From Vicia villosa (taxonomy: Eukaryota > Streptophyta > Magnoliopsida > Fabales > Fabaceae), in NCBI RefSeq assembly GCF_029867415.1, contig NC_081185.1:82344469-82408468 (forward strand): a stretch of 64,000 bases of DNA, read 5' to 3'. How positions within the stretch are numbered: the first letter of the stretch is position 1; each line of letters opens with the position of its first letter. The position numbers were made by a program, and so were the translations under genes. A model generated the notes under the pieces. The model saw only the letters and a program-made list of their open reading frames with translations. It had not been told where the DNA came from and ran no database searches. Of the stretch, positions 35,091 to 46,130 are shown in pieces.

Positions 35091-35944
35091 AAATAAAGAT
35101 TTGAAAAAGAGAGTGAGTACCTTGACAATTTTAGTCAATACGATTTCCTTTCCTTTGGATTTTTAGCATCAATGAGGAATCATACATCTCAAGCAAGCAT
35201 TAGGTTTATTTATCTCAAGTGGTGTGTGAGACATATTATGTGTATCATGAATACAATCAAAGTGATTATAAACAAAGAAATCAATGTATAACTCAAGTGT
35301 AAAAGGTTATGAATAAAAGGGATGACATACCAAGATCATATCATGTATGTATGAGTATGATGTATGAGGGATGGATGAATATCTCATGTATGTAGAGTTA
35401 GTTCAATAATGTATATATACAAAGATAATAACATAACCAAAGTATAAATGTACAAGGATGTAAATCAACAAGTACATGTACAAGTGTATAAACAAGGAGT
35501 GATCATAGCAACAAGTTAATATCAACATGGTATTGCATTGGAATCAAAAGATCAAGAGATCACAAGATTAGGGTTTTGGGTTTTAATTATGTACACCTAA
35601 ACCTAATCATTTTTTACTTTTCAAATTTTTAAACAAAGTCCTAGGTAAATTAGCTAAGGGATCATGTTAATATTTTCAAAGTAAACTTTAACCTAACCCT
35701 AATTGGTTCAAAAAAGTATCTACAAGTTATTTAGTGAAAAATATATTTAAGAAAGGTTTAATTCAATAGCTTTTAGAAAAGCATAGACACACTTGTTTTG
35801 ATTTGATTTTAAGATTGATTAAATGTACAAGGTAAATGAGAAGTGTGCAAAAAATCAAGTGAAAATAATTTAATTTGCTATTTCAAATAAAATATCAAAG
35901 TTGTTTAAAAAAGTAAAAGAAATAAGTGATAATAAATTAGTGTT

Positions 35945-36022
35945 AGCCTTGGGAGGACTTGAACCCACGCCCTAACAGTCACATGTTAAAACACTAACCA
36001 TTGGACCAACGTGCTACAAGTG
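35945..36022 (-). other. tRNA-like segment with Pol III A and B box words
   Basis: On the minus strand GGTCCAATGGTTAGTG resembles a D-arm/A box, and 33 bases on GGTTCAAGTCC is a near-perfect B box. The stems do not pair well (the acceptor has four matched pairs, the T-stem is imperfect), so it is not a functional tRNA. It may be a tRNA-derived relic or an intrinsic part of this LTR family. Confidence 0.45.
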
Positions 36023-38389
36023 ATAAACAAACGCGCACATAAATATATAATATGAAATGTGTTCCAAGTTCAGAATGAACTTCATCTTCAACCTTGGTTC
36101 AAATGATTTTCATAAAATTGTGGTTATGATTTAGGCAACCATTCCCAATGATGTAAAGACAAAAGATGTTCAGAATTTCAACACGAACTCAACCATGTAT
36201 CATTCGTAAATTTATTCAAACTGCAACTCACGAATTTATCAGAGAACTACATGAACCCTAATTTTTAAAAACAAAATTAAATGACATATACAAAGAATAA
36301 ATGGCAACCAGTAGAGGGCTTTTGATCCTCACATTGTAATAAGCATAATAGAATAGAGTTTTATAAAAAAGGACGCAGAAATGAGAGAGTTGGAGTTTGA
36401 ATGGTCTACCTCTGAAATTGGAAATTGAATTCCTTGTTAGAGGTGTTACAAAACAATTTTGATGATCCAGATAGCTTCCCTAACCCTCAAGGAATGTGTT
36501 GATGTGCTTGGAATGAATTGAAACTCTCTAGAACTCCCTACCCGACCTCAACTGCAACTGGCTCAAAGTGAAGATGAACTTTATGATTCTGAGTTTACAG
36601 AAGTGCAACAAGTGTTTGGATTACTTCAACATGATGTATATGAGGTGTATGAAGTGAAAATTTGGGAAATGCTCGAGCCAATTGGAAGTTTGATGTTTGA
36701 GTCTCAAAATATGCAACAATGGTGGTTTTATGGTGATTTTGAGTTAGAAATGTTTTTTTGATGGGTATGGATGATGAACAGCTTCTAAATGATGTTTAAA
36801 AACTACTTGGAAGGTTGTTTGACACAGAAAATGATTGGAACTCAAAATGCTAAGTTTATGCAAATGACAATTTTTGGAGTTTCGAGTGGAGTAGTGACTT
36901 TGAGAATTTCTGTGTGTTTCAATTCATAACCAATGACCTCTATTTATAGGCACATAATGTGGTTTGTGGGGGAAAAAATCAGATCAAATGGTTTCTTTGA
37001 ACTAAAGTTATGTGATTTTGTTTCTTGGTGAAGAAATGAGAAAATCATGGTATCCATGGTACTTGCAATGCTTTAAGCATAACTTAGGGATGCTCCTATG
37101 CAGAATAGGTGGTTTCTTATTGGATTTGAATCATTTTTGGTGCAGAACAAACAAGTTGGGAGCTCAATGCAAGAGTTGTTGGTGGTTTCTTTGGTTAATG
37201 ATAAAAAAACTTGGACAATGCATCAAATCTTTGTATAAATTTCTAATTATGGATAGATTTGGAGGTTTAGAGGTCTGCAAAGAAAGATCACAAGGTATGG
37301 CTCAAGATTCCAACTTGGTTCTTCATGAAAATGAACTTGTAATTCAAGGATGGAAGCCTAACTTCATTCCTTCGAAACTCCTACCTCACAAAGGCTATGA
37401 AGAAGTTCTAGTACTTTTTGGAAAGCCCAAACATTGTCTATAACTTTCATGTTTGGTGTTTCTTCAAATTAATCAAGGAATCTCGATGATAAGTGGCTTC
37501 AAAGACGATTACTCCAAAGGGAAAAATCTGCCTTCTTGAAAATTTATAAGTGTTTTGAAACAGTAGCCAACTTCAAAGCTTCATAATTTAAAAACCATTC
37601 ATCTTTTGAAAAATTGTTCAAATTGACAAAGTTGTAGATCTTAAATTTTTCTTTAAAATGAGCTTTGGACCAAAATATTTGGCCAAGTACTGAAGAAGTT
37701 ATGGCCTTTAAAAGTTGAGTAAAAAACATGTATTTCTTCATGAAAAAGTCAAAACCCTAATTGTTGACTTTTTTATTCTTTTGATTTTCTTGAGTTTTCT
37801 TGATCAAATGACTTTAATAATCATATATTCATGATTTTGATCTTCAAAAGTTCATGGTTGACCAAATTCCTCAAAAGTCAAAGGTGATCTTGAAGAGTTG
37901 ACTTTTTCCAAATGAATTGATTTCTTCTAAGTATCAATGGAATAAAGCTCTTCTAGCCAAATGAATTTTATGAGTGTATTATGATGAGGCATTGGAGATC
38001 CTTGAATCATGATTTGAGCCATGGAACCATGCTTTGACTAAAAGTCAACTCCCCAGATGAATTAGGTCAAAAACCCTAATTGTGGACCTGATGAACTTGA
38101 AAGTTGTTGATCTTGAATTGAGCCATATTTGGGCTTGGATATTGATGAGGGGAATCACTTGAGAATATAAGAATACTTGAGCTCCTTTGGGAGCCTCAAA
38201 ACCCTAATTTTCTTGAGCCTCTTGATGAGTCACCTACCTTGAGAAACAAGTAACAAGCAAACACACTATTTGTGTATATTTTTTGTAAGAAAATGATGCA
38301 TGAATGATTATGTGTGAAGATAATAATGATCACACTCTTTTAAAAATGAGGTGGGATTTCAGGGTTAAAAATTAGGGTACAACACGTGT

Positions 38390-38494
38390 AAAAAAATATT
38401 TGAAAAAAGAGGTCGGTGTTCTTTAATCTTCCATACTGGTCTAGTCTCGATGTAAGACATTGTCTTTGAGTAATGCATATGGAGAAAAATGTAT
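38390..38494 (+). pseudogene. CACTA transposase, right part
   Basis: It resumes the transposase directly after the Ogre-like LTR with LPYWSSLDVRHCL and VMHMEKNVCD, the best conserved TNP2 block. It stops abruptly where a SIRE-like LTR fragment begins; the later part of the transposase was not found. Confidence 0.75.
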
Positions 38495-38775
38495 GTGATA
38501 CTCAAACAATCTTTCTTTCTAAGTTAGATTGTAGAAGTCTCTTGCTTGTGTGGTTGAGCATCTAAAGTCTCTGGTTTGTATGCTTGAGCATCTGGAAGTC
38601 TCTTGCATGTGTGCTCGGGCATTAGAAGTCTCTTACTTAAGGGTTTGAGCATTGGAAGTCTTTTGCTTGTGTGTTTAAGCATTTTTAATAAGATTTGATT
38701 ATAGTGAAAATCCCTTGGAAGTGCAAGGGGGCTGGACTACTTCTGATTTGTAAGAAGAACCATGATAAACCCTAG
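38495..38775 (+). repeat. SIRE-like LTR fragment with minisatellite
   Basis: It matches 60119-60360 over its whole length: ACTCAAACAATCTTTC, then about five copies of a 26-29 base unit (GAAGTCTCTTGCTTGTGTGC, TTGAGCATT), then GTGAAAATCCCTTGGAAGTGCAAG and a GGACTAC block. It is truncated at both ends. Confidence 0.75.
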
Positions 38776-41152
38776 CTGACACAACCTTTCACTTCCCTCC
38801 CTCTCTCTTATCCTCTCACTTTTCCCAATCTCTTATGATCCTCTCTTTCAAACCCTAACAATGTTGAGCCCATTCTTCCAATCATATCTACGACCACCAC
38901 ACATTTGCCGACGACGTCTCTCTTTCCGATGGCCATCAAAACGCGAAGCACCAGTCACTCTGTCGCACAAGACCAAACGACAGCCACCACTTTCAGATCC
39001 AACACGAGTATTTCTCTTTTCCTTTCACTCTACTTATTTCATGGTCGGATTATTGATATGTATGCTTGGGTTTCACTGGTAAGTCATAAAACTTAGCATT
39101 TTCTTAGTTATAAACTGCTTTTTCGGTTTCATCGTCTTCATCATCTTTTTCTTCCCAAGGTTGGTCAATAATACCATGTTTAATGAAAAATGAGTTTCAT
39201 AATTTACTTTTTCGTTTGAAAAGATTGTTATATTTCATGTTTAGCTGAAGAAATTAGTTTCTTCATGTTTCATGTTTTTTAGTTTCTTCATGTTTCATGA
39301 TTCTTCATGTTTAGCAGAAGTCAAGTTTTTAGTACAGATGTTGTTTGTAGTCATTTTGTTTACAAAAAACTAACTTTTCCATTAACCTTAGTTTGGATGT
39401 CCTGCTTCCTAAACTACTTCGTTTCCGGTTTTGAACTTCGTTTTTGATATTAAAGCTTACATTGCTGTTATGCAACTTTGAGTAAGGGAAATTACCTTTT
39501 AAAGTTCATTTTTGATGTTTTGCATCCTAAAATAGTTTGTTTTCATTTTTGAATTCATTTTCGGTTTTTTTGCTTACATTGTTTTTATGCATAGTTGAGC
39601 AGATTTGTATAAAGCATTCATGCCTTTGTTTTGATGCCAAAGTATTTATATACCAACTTTTATTTTTTTCTATGATCTTAGTTTTGATGTTCTGTAACCT
39701 AAAATTCCTTTTTTGTGCTATACCCAAAACTAAGCAGGATGTCAAGGGCTGGAAGACACTAATATGAACAATAATTTCAGGGTTTGTGTTCCTAATCCTT
39801 TTTGTTCTGATTTTCGATTTTAGGGTTTATCGTCAAAAAACCATAATGATTTTAGGTTGTCTATGAAACTCTTATTTTGATTGTGACTCGTGTCTTTCAA
39901 ATAGATATATGTATTCAATATGGTTGAATAATGTATTCTTTTTGCTTTGTTGTTACAGTTACTTCAAAATCGGTTTGTGATGATAAAACTTTATCTTTTG
40001 TAGAGTGGTTCAAAATTAAATACATGGAATAGGTTTAAAATATGTTACTTACTGTGGCACGGTTTCATACTCAACCATATACAGTAATATAGTAATTTTC
40101 TTTTTTGATATGCAGGTGTATCATGTTATCTGTGCTAGAATGTTGTGCAGGATAATGTATTTGTTCCAGCCTGGATGCATCGTGATAAGTGGTCAATGTT
40201 GACAAGTTCATGATGATTTGGAAAATTTGCACCAAAGGATCAATAAGGGGTCAACTCATCATTAAATGAAGACTACTATATAATCAGATGTCACAACCTG
40301 TTGTTTCTTTTACACGATTTGAGGTATGATTTTCTTCAACCTACGACTACTTTTTCTGCTTCCCACATCCGTTTATACTCAACCCACACTTTGCTTTGTA
40401 AATGCATAATGGTTCCCACATGTGGCAATTGGCTTTACAGAAGTGAAGGGAAGGGTGTTGCTCTCTAGAGCATGGCGAAGTGGTTTTTATTCTTCGGGTT
40501 ATGGGCTATACGAAGGAAACTCAAATTTATGTAGCTTGTGGACAAGTTTATGCAGGACAGAATTATATGGCTCCTCTAAGGAATATGTGTCGAAGCTATT
40601 TTCTTTGATTTTCTTGTCAATAAAAGTTGTCAAGCAATGATGCAATGATCTCTTGCTCTTTGTTTTGTTCAACTTATTCATCAATAACTTAAAATACCTA
40701 TCCATTTGCTACTTTTGCAATATGATGAGTGTTAGTTTACAATGGAGGGGCTGGCAACTAAAGAGGAGTTAGATGGTTTCAGAAAACACGTGGGAGTTGG
40801 CTACTTTTGTAGAAGATGTTATTATTACTCATCAGGCACATACGGGATTGCCCGAAGAGACGTTCCCTAACTACGACATGTTGGTCTTTGAATCTTTGCA
40901 TGTGTAAAGCCTGACCATGACTATTTTATCGATGCATTACACTGGGACTTTCAGTTTCCATGAATTATACCATCTAAGTTATGAGTTCTATATATCTCTA
41001 TGGTAAAGTGTGAAAACATGGTCTGTGGTTAATTCACCCTGAGTTAGGAGGGATAGTAAATAGAGATTTGGAGAATTGATAATGGCTTGCAACAAATGAG
41101 GTTCAATTGTTAGTTATCATTTTAAAGTAGATTAGAGGATTTTCTGGTATAG

Positions 41153-41154
<2 letters not shown>
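38776..41154 (+). other. Gene-like unassigned region
   Basis: It begins with a C/T-rich leader and a 73-codon frame (38861-39082, Arg/Pro/Ser-rich) followed by a consensus-like donor CACTG/GTAAGTC at 39079. Candidate exons with flanking AG/GT follow near 39738, 40115 and 40420. No protein family is recognised. The intron-like part holds three diverged copies of a ~120-170 base unit (39390, 39506, 39678) with TTTGATGTyyTGyvwCCTAAA cores. It could be a decayed gene, an RNA gene or Helitron cargo. Confidence 0.3.

Positions 41155-41187
<33 letters not shown>
41155..41187. repeat. (TA)n microsatellite, 33 bp
   Basis: TA dinucleotides directly left of the fold-back MITE. Confidence 0.95.
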
Positions 41188-41190
<3 letters not shown>

Positions 41191-41430
41191 ATCATATGAG
41201 AATGACTTTTTTATACGAGAATGTGAGAATGAATCTGAACCATTGGATTTTAAAATAAATGGTGGAGATTATAAGTTAATCTTTTTTTCTCTCTCCTCCA
41301 TTATTAAAATAAATGAAGTAGGAGAGAGAAAAAAAGATTCAATCATAATCTCCACCATTTATTTTAAAATTCAATGGTTCAGATTCATTCTCACATTCTC
41401 ATATAAATATGGCATTCTCATATGATATGC
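41188..41430. mobile_element. Fold-back MITE, about 243 bp
   Basis: Nearly the whole element is one inverted repeat: 41188-41297 pairs with 41320-41430 over about 110 bases. The shared end is GGCATATCATATGAGAATG and the inner arms AATCTTTTTTTCTCTCTCCT and its complement are exact. The loop is about 22 bases. It is flanked on both sides by (TA)n, so the target duplication cannot be read. Confidence 0.85.
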
Positions 41431-41431
41431 C

Positions 41432-41434
<3 letters not shown>

Positions 41435-41505
<71 letters not shown>
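41435..41505. repeat. (TA)n microsatellite, 71 bp
   Basis: TA dinucleotides directly right of the fold-back MITE. Confidence 0.95.
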
Positions 41506-41507
<2 letters not shown>

Positions 41508-41559
41508 GGAATAGAACTATAATATGAAATGAAATGTAACTGAAACTGAAACAGTAGGT

Positions 41560-41813
41560 ATATATTAATTAAGTATGCTTTTATTAAGAAAACAAATGTA
41601 TTTAAGTAATATCTTTTAGCTATAACCATGTTTTTATTAAGAAGATAAATATTATTTAAGTGAGAGCATTTTTTTAATGAGAGGTGAGAGCATTTTTTTA
41701 ATGGAATAGATATATATTAATTAAGTATGCTTTTATTAAGAAAACAAATGTATTTGAGTAATATCTTTTAGCTATAACCATGTTTTTATTAAGAAGACAA
41801 ATATTATTTAAGT
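41560..41813. repeat. Direct repeat, two 102-bp copies 50 bp apart
   Basis: 41560-41661 and 41712-41813 differ at only a couple of positions. Between them GTGAGAGCATTTTTTTAATG is itself doubled (41661 and 41684), so two duplication events are visible. Confidence 0.9.
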
Positions 41814-41927
41814 AATTTTGAATTTAAATTTTTGTTCTCAAATGTAATTTCATTCTCATATATCTATTCTCATATATCTGTAATGTTTCTACGTTCAAAA
41901 TGTGTTAGAATGAGCATTTTATATTAT

Positions 41928-42396
41928 GGGTCTGTTTGATAAAAATAGCAATTGACTGATAAGTTAACTGATAGTTTATAGCTTATAGCTGATGGCTGAT
42001 GACTGATAGCTTATAGCTTATGATTGATGTTTGAGACAGATAATTGATATGCTAATTGAAGTGTATGGTAAAATTAGCGGTTCAAGTAACTTATAAATGT
42101 AAAATGACATAAAAGATATTTAATACATAATTATTTAATTTGAAATTAAAATAAATTATAAAGGATAAAAATGAGTTTATGTTAAAATAATAAGGATAAA
42201 AAAGGAAGAAAAATGATAAGCTATAAGCTAAAACACTATTTAAAATAGCGTCTGAAAAATAAACTATAAGCTAGAAAAATAAGCTATAAATTAGTGATGA
42301 AAAGACCGTTATCAAACAGGTTTAAATTGTCATATGAGCTTATAAGCTATAAACTATAAGACATAAGCTCAAAATTATACCTTACCAAACAGAGTC
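41928..42396. mobile_element. MITE, 469 bp, GGGTCTGTTTG ends
   Basis: Left end GGGTCTGTTTGATAA and right end (reverse complement) GACTCTGTTTGGTAA form the inverted repeats. Inside, TATAAGCTATAAGCT-type words occur in both orientations toward the ends. TAT flanks both sides. The end sequence resembles Tourist (PIF/Harbinger) MITEs; the superfamily call is tentative. Confidence 0.6.
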
Positions 42397-42669
42397 TATG
42401 TAGTGTGATAATAAAGTAATATTCAAACTAAATGTTCATGTGCATAAATATTGCTTTCAATGATGAAATATTTTAGATATTAATATGTATTTCAATCTTT
42501 TCATTCCAATATTTTTATTGTAATATGATTGATGATTGAAGAACCGATTCATTCTCAATTCTCACCCTCAAGATAATTTGTTATTATTTAATAGATGCTT
42601 AGCTATCACTTATTGAAGTGTGAATGACATATTTTATGAACTACAATTCTACCGTAGAAAATAATTTTT

Positions 42670-42699
42670 CCCTGTGTGGACGCACGGGTATGTTACTAG
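42670..42699 (+). other. Possible Helitron 3' end
   Basis: A hairpin CCCTGTGTGGACGCACGGG (seven pairs with one bulge) is followed by seven bases, then CTAG and a host T. A GC hairpin shortly before CTRR/T is the Helitron terminus. The matching TC start was not located, so the element's extent is unknown. Confidence 0.45.
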
Positions 42700-43748
42700 T
42701 TAATTTGTCATAAAATGAGAAATAACGCCCCTGACTTGTGTTTATCGTTGCTAGAATGCCTTCTGTTATTTGTGAAATGAGGTTTCAGCTAAATTTAGGG
42801 TTTTATATAGAAAGTCAAGAGCCTATTTTTTTTAAAAATAAAAAACACTTTTTGTTTTTCGCATGTTTTTCTATAAAATATTTGCATAAAAAATGTTTTT
42901 TTATTAAAAAACCTCTCATTTTTAAGAGTGCTTTTGTAGAAAAACGCTTTAAAATTGATAATTTTTTGATATATTTTTTAATAGATTTACAACGCCTTAG
43001 TCTTGTAAATCCCTTAAAAGCATTGCATTTCTCCTCAGTATTTTTTAAGAGCTATTTTGCATAAATAAAACTATTCTGAAAGCTTTGATGTGACGTCTCA
43101 TTGATCAAACCGGTTAATCACGAGCAGAAGAAAATGTATATTGAAGGCGAAAAATAAATCTAACATAAAATAGAGATAACACATGAAATGAGTTTAAAAA
43201 GAGTGACGTGTTTACCTTACAAACTTATTTTCTAAGGATAGATTATGTAAAATATAAAAGATGGTTGAAAGAGAATCTCCATTGGAGGTTGCTTAATATA
43301 CATTAAGATTTATAAGTTACAAAATTTAGATTTTTATTATTGGAATAGATACACGTAATTTCTCGTTGCTTAAATATTTGTGTAAAGTTATATTAGGAAG
43401 CAATTCAAAAAGCAGGTTGGTTAGTATTAAATAATATTAATTTTGATAATTGTTGGGGTCAAATATAAATTGATTGGATCACATATAGATTGCTTATTCA
43501 ATTTATTATTGGAGTGAAATTGGTTTAAATTACTTAGATGTTAGATGTTCTTAAATATAATGTGGCAATTGGTCCCACAAAAAATAGTTCAAACAACTAA
43601 AAATAAGTTCTCTCATTGAAAATGCTCTAAGGACCAAACATTTTAGCTCTCAAAATTTTAGATTAAAAAGAGACTCAAAAAATTAAATTAAGTTATTACA
43701 TATATTTCTATAGTTGAGTTGGAAGAGTTAAAGTCCCATATCTCTTTA
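42700..43748. other. Intergenic A/T-rich DNA
   Basis: A 108-codon frame at 42738-43064 is Phe/Lys-rich low complexity and not credible as a gene. Nothing else is recognised. Confidence 0.35.
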
Positions 43749-43840
43749 GTTTTGTTTTTTTTTTTTAATAAAAAAGATGAAATATATAAAATCAAAAGAG
43801 GAATATAAATAACATAAGAGGGAAACTAAACCAAAACCTC

Positions 43841-45085
43841 TCAAGAGACAAGCCTAAGTCTAGGGGTTCCCGCCTTGTCTAACAAGTAATCCGAATGAAT
43901 GTCCCTATGCACAAAATTAAACCAAGATGATTTTTTGCTCTTTAAGCCGATATTAGCTAAGAAGTCCGTACAAAAATTGGTTTCACGATATATATGCGTG
44001 ATTCTGAATTCAATGGAAAGAGTAAAAGTCCAACATGCAAGCCAACGAGATTTGATTTTCCACGGCACTAGGCTAGAATTTGAAAATGACTTAACAACCA
44101 TAACACGGCCAGTCTCAATCCGAAGCTTTGTCCACTGCCTTTGTCTTGCCTTCTCAATTGCTATGATTGCAGCCAAGAATTCAGCAAGGATAGGACTTCC
44201 CTCACCATGGAAAACACTAAAACTCAGAATGTGATTAGCCTGGGAGTCACGAAAAATGCCTCCACTTGCTGCAAATAAAGGGGAGCCGACAACTGCTCCA
44301 TAAATATTGCATTTAATCCAATTTCCATTGGGAGGACACAACAACACCTTAATTCCAATATTCAGTTTTCGAGGATGCAAGATGACATCAAAATGCTTGA
44401 GGAAAATGAAACTACTGATTGAATTGTCAGCCCCCTTAGAAGTTAGTCTCCCCACCATTTTTGCTCTGGCTGTGATAATGGTTATGCAGCTCTTCCAATG
44501 AATAAACTTATTATTGAACCTAGCAATGTTGCGTGTCTGCCAAATTTGGTACAAGATGAAAACCAGAATGGCTTTGATAACTACCATTGCTTGAGGATTC
44601 CAGCTTCCCTTAATAATCTTCACACAGTCATCTAAGGAATTAATGGTGATAGGAATGCCCAGTGTATTGCTAAACCAGGTCCATAAATATTTGGCAAAGG
44701 AGCACTCGAAGAAAATATGTTTAGAAGTTTCTTCATTACTATTACAAAGTGTGCATTTTGATGGGAAAGAGAAGCCTCTCAAAGTCAACTTATCATTAGT
44801 GGAAATCTTGTTATGCATAAGTCTCCAGGCTACCATAGAATGCGCAGGGGCAAAATCAGGATCCCAGGGGAAAGGATTCCCTATATCAGACTTGAAATTA
44901 TTTTTGATCAGATCATAAGCATTCCTAATATATAGTTTACCATGCTCCATAGATCTCCAGGCAAGCTCATCTTCAGAATTATGGTCAGAAATGAAGAAGT
45001 CTTTGATTGAATCAAGCAGAGAGGGTAGGGAAAGAGTTATGTTTTCATGCAAGGACCATGAGTTATTCTTCCAGTAATCAGCCAC
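43841..45085 (-). pseudogene. LINE zinc-binding and RNase H region
   Basis: A 414-codon open frame. The zf-RVT domain has C111-x2-C114, H123 and C128 (CTLCNSNEETSKHIFFEC). The plant-type RNase H domain spans about 257-385, with CNIYGA, AEFLAAIIAI and LRIETGRVMVV. In active relatives the first block has Asp where Tyr262 stands, and the third has Asp where Gly326 stands, so two of the catalytic acids are lost. The frame is long but the enzyme would be inactive. The start codon is not a real initiator, since the upstream RT text is in another frame. Confidence 0.85.
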
Positions 45086-45184
45086 ACTCTTAGTAAGCTT
45101 ACAATGGAAGATACTTGGAATGTTGTGTTTGGTAGCCAGTACTTCACCTGTCTTTCAACTGCAACTTTCTATTACAGTATGGTA

Positions 45185-46130
45185 CTAGTCTTTCAACCCT
45201 TTCCAAAGAGATGATTTAATTGAGTATTTGATGTGCTTCCCATTTCTAAAGACCCTAGCAGCAAGAAGGGTTGACCATGAATGATTTTTGTTGAGAAAAT
45301 ACCAACAAAGGTGGAGATTGTTTGCCTTGTTGTAATGTTTCAAAGAAGTGAGGTCTATCCCTCCAGCATCTATCTTGGTAGAACACTTGTTCCAAGCTAC
45401 AGTCACCAATTTCTTCTTGTCTATGTTACCGCTCCAAATGAAGTTTTTGATCCATCCTTCAATAGTTTTGATGGTACTAGAGGGCCAGTCATAGATGATA
45501 ATGTTGTGCACCATCATGCTTTGGATGACAGTCTTGACAAGTAAGACCCTTCCAGCCATGGAAAGAAGGTTGGCCTTCCAAGTTGCTAGCTTTAGCTTAA
45601 TTTTACCTGCAAGAGGAAGAAAATAGGAGGCTTTAGGTTTACCAACAAAAATGGGCACACCAAGGTAAACAAAGGGAGGGGAGGCAATGGAAAATCCAAT
45701 AATTTCAGCAAGACTAATGTCTATTCAAGGACATTCCCCCATCATAGATAATGGACTTTGTCACATTGCATATTTGGCCAGAATTAGTATCATATTATTT
45801 CAAAAGATTAGAAATGGAAGTAAGAGATTTACAATCCCCCTGCAAAATATCATAATATCATCAGCAAACAAGGTGTGAGATGGAACATTGCAATGTCTAT
45901 TGACTCTTATGAGATTAACCATATTGTTATCAACCAGAGAAGTGATTCCTCTGCTTAACACATCTTTAGCCAAACAAGATAGGAGGGGGGAAGTGAATCT
46001 CCCTGTCTCACTCCATTAGAGCATTTAAAGTAGCCTACCATCTTGCCATTCACCCCTATAGATAGAGTGGCAGAATTGAGGATAGTATGTATCCAACTGT
46101 AATCTTTAGTTTTGGCTTCAATTCTTGACA
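45185..46130 (-). pseudogene. LINE reverse transcriptase, broken
   Basis: Near 46000 the minus strand reads SNGVRQGDSLPPLL, and near 45850 LFADDIMIF, which carries the catalytic Asp pair. These are fingers and palm blocks of LINE reverse transcriptases. After stops and a frame change, an ORF at 45185-45658 (157 codons) gives the thumb region, with KLATWKANLLSMAGRVLLVK and IKNFIWSG. The N-terminal half and the endonuclease are missing. Confidence 0.8.

Larger units (their letters stand above)
33900..38384 (-). mobile_element. Ogre-like LTR inserted in the CACTA pseudogene
   Basis: Minus strand from TGTTGTACCCTAATTTTTA at 38384 to CCACTACA at 33900, with TG...CA ends. The flanks CGTGG (33895-33899) and CGTGT (38385-38389) form a 5-base duplication with one mismatch, and the transposase text resumes exactly at the right flank. 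Length is 4485 bases, 3972 without the inserted solo LTR and its duplication; LTRs of this size are typical of Ogre. A TGGCGACTC motif like the Ogre primer site lies at 33961-33969, 70 bases inside the left end. The unit has no coding capacity; a 143-codon frame at 37012-37443 has no recognisable domain. Confidence 0.75.
43749..46130 (-). mobile_element. 5'-truncated L1-type LINE
   Basis: Minus strand from a break at about 46130, inside reverse transcriptase, to a T-run at 43749-43765 that represents the poly(A) tail. Order: reverse transcriptase, zinc-binding domain, RNase H, short 3' region. 5' truncation and an A-tail are the usual marks of LINE insertion. No matching target duplication was found. 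Confidence 0.85.

Noticed and set aside
35945..36022. Functional tRNA gene
   Set aside because: A and B box words are present but acceptor and T stems do not pair; kept only as a tRNA-like segment.
37012..37443. 143-codon frame inside the Ogre-like LTR
   Set aside because: No domain, Trp/Leu/Cys-rich chance composition, and it lies in LTR sequence that is noncoding in this element type.
38530..38690. CRISPR-like array
   Set aside because: The units are contiguous imperfect tandem repeats without unique spacers, inside a plant LTR.
44643..44918. Plus-strand frames across the LINE (43899, 44307, 44643, 45281)
   Set aside because: Antisense shadows of the minus-strand LINE proteins.
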